Part shown: positions 13,446 to 15,531 of the stretch, piece by piece
Position numbering within the stretch: position 1 is the first letter of the stretch
Layout of the letters: each line of letters starts with the position of its first letter
Source: Candidatus Gerdarchaeota archaeon
GTDB lineage: Archaea > Asgardarchaeota > Heimdallarchaeia > JABLTI01
DNA length: 15,531 bases
Assembly (NCBI GenBank): GCA_016840945.1
Contig: JAEORJ010000072.1
Location: forward strand, 1 to 15,531
Direction: 5' to 3'
Position numbers and translations under genes: made by a program
Notes under the pieces: model-generated
Databases searched by the model: none
Told to the model about the DNA's origin: nothing
What the model saw: the letters and a program-made list of their open reading frames with translations, nothing else

Positions 13446-14579
13446 CTTACCTAACATTTCATTATATTTTTCAATTAATTTCATTGCTTCTTTTTCCCAA
13501 AAGAAATCTTTTGCTAATTTTTTCATTTCTTCTCCAGAGGCATATCGTTCTAGATGAATCAAAATATCCTTAATATCTTCTTTTGGGGTTGCAGGATCAA
13601 CCCAAATTAAGGAGTCATCAAATTTATCTACAAATGTTTTGGCTTTGCTAGACATTATTTTCAAACCTAGAACTGCGAATTCAAACAAGCGATTAGGTGA
13701 TGAATAATGAGTGCGTTCGTTTAAAATTAAAGGATTTAAAGCAATATCACATCTACTACAACAAGCCAAGAATTCAATTAATGATCTTGGTTGTAGAAAT
13801 TTAACTCCTAGATTTTCAAATTTTTCATCTGGTTTGCTGAAAATTATGACTGCCCAATCATCTAACTCTGATACTGCTTGAACAATATTAGTAATATCTC
13901 TTTGAAAATCTTCAGACACTTTCGAGGATGCAGAGGAATGAATTATTTTCTTTCGAGTATCATTTAAAATAAACGAATCAACAAGCTCATCTTTCCCAAG
14001 AGATTGTTCAATTATTTTTTTAGAAGGGAAATTTTCAAGTGTTATAATTTGATTATTTTTTGCACCTCTCTTTTCATAATGAGTTTTCCAATAATCATTA
14101 ACAACAATCATAAAATCTATTTTTTTGATTACTTTTTTATTAGCCCATTTTGTGGTAAAATATTGCATTAAACGAATTAATTTTTTAATGATGTTTTTTT
14201 TACTTAAGAAATCATATTTTCGATATAATTCCCAAACTTCCCAATCGTCATAAACAAACTTAGTATTTTTTGGAATTGTTAATCTTGAGACATTTGCTGC
14301 CATCAAATCATGAGCATGAATGACGTCTGGCTGTATGGCAGCAATTACTTTTGCATATTGTTTAGCAGCTTTTCTAGTAGCGAATGGTAGAAAAGATTGA
14401 GTGCGTTTGTTTAATGGGATGTAGTAAATTTTTTCATAAAAATCAGGAGGGGGTAAATTTTTCTTTTGACTACCACAAATAAGATAGATTTCATGACCAG
14501 CATCTTTCAATGTTTTAGCTTCTTGGTCTAATCTTTTGTAAGGAATTGTAGTATGTGTTGTCATCAATATTTTAACCAT
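13440..14579 (-). CDS. Family 4 (GT-B fold) glycosyltransferase
   Basis: A 379-residue GT4-type enzyme. The N-terminal acceptor domain begins VKILMTTHTTIPYKRLDQEA and contains PDVIHAHDLMAANVS (84-98) and KFVYDDWEVWEL (107-118). The C-terminal donor domain includes KKIIHSSAS (210-218), SELDDWAVIIFSKPDE (237-252) and SSPNRLFEFAVLGLKIM (293-309), the degenerate E-x7-E region that contacts the nucleotide sugar. The frame stays open to an ATG at 14660, but the start chosen is ATG 14579. GGTG lies 6 nt before it, the GT4 fold begins exactly there, and the neighbouring paralogue starts at the same point of the alignment. It should add a sugar in the surface-glycan pathway; donor and linkage are unknown. 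No transmembrane helix is seen. Promoter DNA is shared with the divergent paralogue. Confidence 0.88.
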   Translation of the reverse strand: MVKILMTTHTTIPYKRLDQEAKTLKDAGHEIYLICGSQKKNLPPPDFYEKIYYIPLNKRTQSFLPFATRKAAKQYAKVIAAIQPDVIHAHDLMAANVSRLTIPKNTKFVYDDWEVWELYRKYDFLSKKNIIKKLIRLMQYFTTKWANKKVIKKIDFMIVVNDYWKTHYEKRGAKNNQIITLENFPSKKIIEQSLGKDELVDSFILNDTRKKIIHSSASSKVSEDFQRDITNIVQAVSELDDWAVIIFSKPDEKFENLGVKFLQPRSLIEFLACCSRCDIALNPLILNERTHYSSPNRLFEFAVLGLKIMSSKAKTFVDKFDDSLIWVDPATPKEDIKDILIHLERYASGEEMKKLAKDFFWEKEAMKLIEKYNEMLGKN

Positions 14580-14585
14580 ACAAAG

Positions 14586-14589
14586 CACC
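14586..14589 (-). promoter_or_regulatory. Shine-Dalgarno GGTG of the minus-strand GT4 gene
   Basis: GGTG lies 6 nt before ATG 14579 and rules against the upstream in-frame ATG codons at 14591, 14651 and 14660, none of which has such a site at a suitable distance. Confidence 0.65.
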
Positions 14590-14615
14590 ATGTTGTTTGA
14601 GTATATGCTAGTTAA

Positions 14616-14636
14616 AATAATTTTATATAAATTATT
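14616..14636. promoter_or_regulatory. Symmetric TATA element between the two divergent GT4 genes
   Basis: AATAATTT, TATAT and AAATTATT make a perfect 8-bp inverted repeat around a TATA core. On the minus strand it predicts a leader of about 20 nt with GGTG inside; on the plus strand a leader of about 35 nt. It is the only good TATA in this 108-nt gap, so it may serve both directions. Confidence 0.5.
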
Positions 14637-14687
14637 GATAAAACAAAACATTAAAAGCAAAAGATACTTCTATTTCGTTTGATTTTA

Positions 14688-15531
14688 ATGAAAAAAATCC
14701 TTATGATAAAAGATGGATATCTGCCTGATAGTAGAGTCGAGCGAGAAGCTCTTGCTTTAAAAAATGCTGGATATCAAATTTATCTAATTTATTCTGAGAA
14801 AGCAAAAGGTCAAATCAATTCGGTTTTTGAAGAAAGCTATTTGATTCCTCTTGAAATCAAAGCAAGGATATATTTTCCTAAAGCTGTTAATGAAGTGGCC
14901 AAACAATATTCCTCAATTATTGATAAGATAAAACCAGATATAATTCATGCTCATGATGTGATGGCTGCCAATATCGCCTGTAAAGTTGTTCCTGAAAACG
15001 TAAAATTCATTTATGATGACCATGAAATATGGGAAATTTTCACTAGAAGTAAGATTAAGAAGGTTAAAGGTCTAAAACAAAAAATACTTCAAATTTATAT
15101 TGCATTAGCAACAAAAAAAATTGTGAAAAAAATTCTCAAAAAAGCAGATTTATTAGTTGTGATAAACGAACATTGGATAGATTATTATCACAAAAAAGGT
15201 TATCCAAAAGAAAATATTATTGCTATAGAAAATTATGTTGATTTAAATCTAATTAATGAAGTTAGCAAAAATGAACATTTAGCTGAGCCTTTTATTCAAA
15301 ATGATCCTAGAAGAAAAATTATTCACTCCTCTAATGTCCAAAATCTAAGCCAAGATATTAATAGAAATGTGAATAATATTGCTCAAGCAGCAGCAGAATT
15401 AAATGATTGGGTATTAATAATTTATGGGAATAAAGATGAAACTCTTGAAAAATTAGGTACTATGTTTTTTCCCCAAACGGATAGGATTCAATATCTTGTT
15501 AATTGCTCTAAATGCGATGTCGCATTAAATA
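14688..15531 (+). CDS. Family 4 glycosyltransferase, partial (C-terminus beyond window), paralogue of the divergent GT4
   Basis: From ATG 14688 an open frame of 281 codons runs off the right edge. It starts MKKILMIKDGYLPDSRVERE and shows PDIIHAHDVMAANIA (about 84-98), KFIYDDHEIWEIF (about 105-117), RKIIHSSNVQNLSQDI, AELNDWVLIIYGNKDET and NCSKCDVALN. Each of these has a direct counterpart in the minus-strand GT4 gene that begins 108 nt away, so the two are paralogues in head-to-head order. The donor-site E motif and the C-terminus are cut off. No Shine-Dalgarno sequence precedes the ATG, so a weak or leaderless start is likely. The role is presumably transfer of another sugar in the same glycan; substrate is unknown. 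Confidence 0.87.
   Translation, partial: MKKILMIKDGYLPDSRVEREALALKNAGYQIYLIYSEKAKGQINSVFEESYLIPLEIKARIYFPKAVNEVAKQYSSIIDKIKPDIIHAHDVMAANIACKVVPENVKFIYDDHEIWEIFTRSKIKKVKGLKQKILQIYIALATKKIVKKILKKADLLVVINEHWIDYYHKKGYPKENIIAIENYVDLNLINEVSKNEHLAEPFIQNDPRRKIIHSSNVQNLSQDINRNVNNIAQAAAELNDWVLIIYGNKDETLEKLGTMFFPQTDRIQYLVNCSKCDVALN

Noticed and set aside
14580..14660. N-terminal extension of 27 residues on the minus-strand GT4, which could be read as a signal or membrane segment
   Set aside because: GGTG sits 6 nt before ATG 14579, the GT4 fold starts there, the paralogue starts at the same point, and the TATA element lies inside the extension.
1..15531. CRISPR arrays, tRNA or rRNA genes, insertion sequences, integrase or phage genes
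   Set aside because: No regularly spaced repeats, GC-rich cloverleaf stretches, transposase motifs or terminal repeats were found on either strand.

Overview
The window looks like a piece of an AT-rich archaeal chromosome. The archaeal signs are a KsgA/Dim1-type rRNA dimethyltransferase followed 12 nt later by a HemK2/Mtq2-type methyltransferase, TATA-box promoters spaced for short or absent leaders, Shine-Dalgarno sites of the GGTG type 5-6 nt before several ATGs, and oligo-T tracts after stop codons. A SIRT6/7-like sirtuin, an acyl-CoA ligase and a possible tail-anchored protein would suit an Asgard (Promethearchaeota) or related mesophilic archaeon, but that placement is inference. I see no rRNA, tRNA, CRISPR array, insertion sequence or phage gene.

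Left part (1-4800): mostly minus-strand housekeeping and accessory genes. These are a partial aldo/keto reductase with a degenerate active site, a small ArsR-like winged-helix regulator, a class IV-like sirtuin, and a TIM-barrel isomerase/endonuclease IV-fold protein. A HAD phosphatase on the plus strand follows, converging with an unrecognised protein that ends in a hydrophobic helix.

Middle part (4780-8200): a probable minus-strand unit ksgA - hemK2-like - unknown membrane protein, with a leaderless-type promoter. Upstream lies an independently transcribed fatty-acyl-CoA ligase that ends at a clear hairpin plus T-tract terminator.

Right part (8300-15531): a surface-glycan locus. wecB (UDP-GlcNAc 2-epimerase) and wecC (UDP-ManNAc dehydrogenase) together would make UDP-ManNAcA. 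Around them are a GT2 glycosyltransferase, an asparagine-synthetase-like ATP pyrophosphatase without its glutaminase domain, and two head-to-head paralogous GT4 glycosyltransferases. The genes alternate in direction and most have their own promoter regions, some with perfect inverted repeats. The simplest joint reading is synthesis and assembly of a glycan containing N-acetylmannosaminuronic acid, whose carboxylate may be amidated by the synthetase-like protein. That last step is the most interesting untested idea here.
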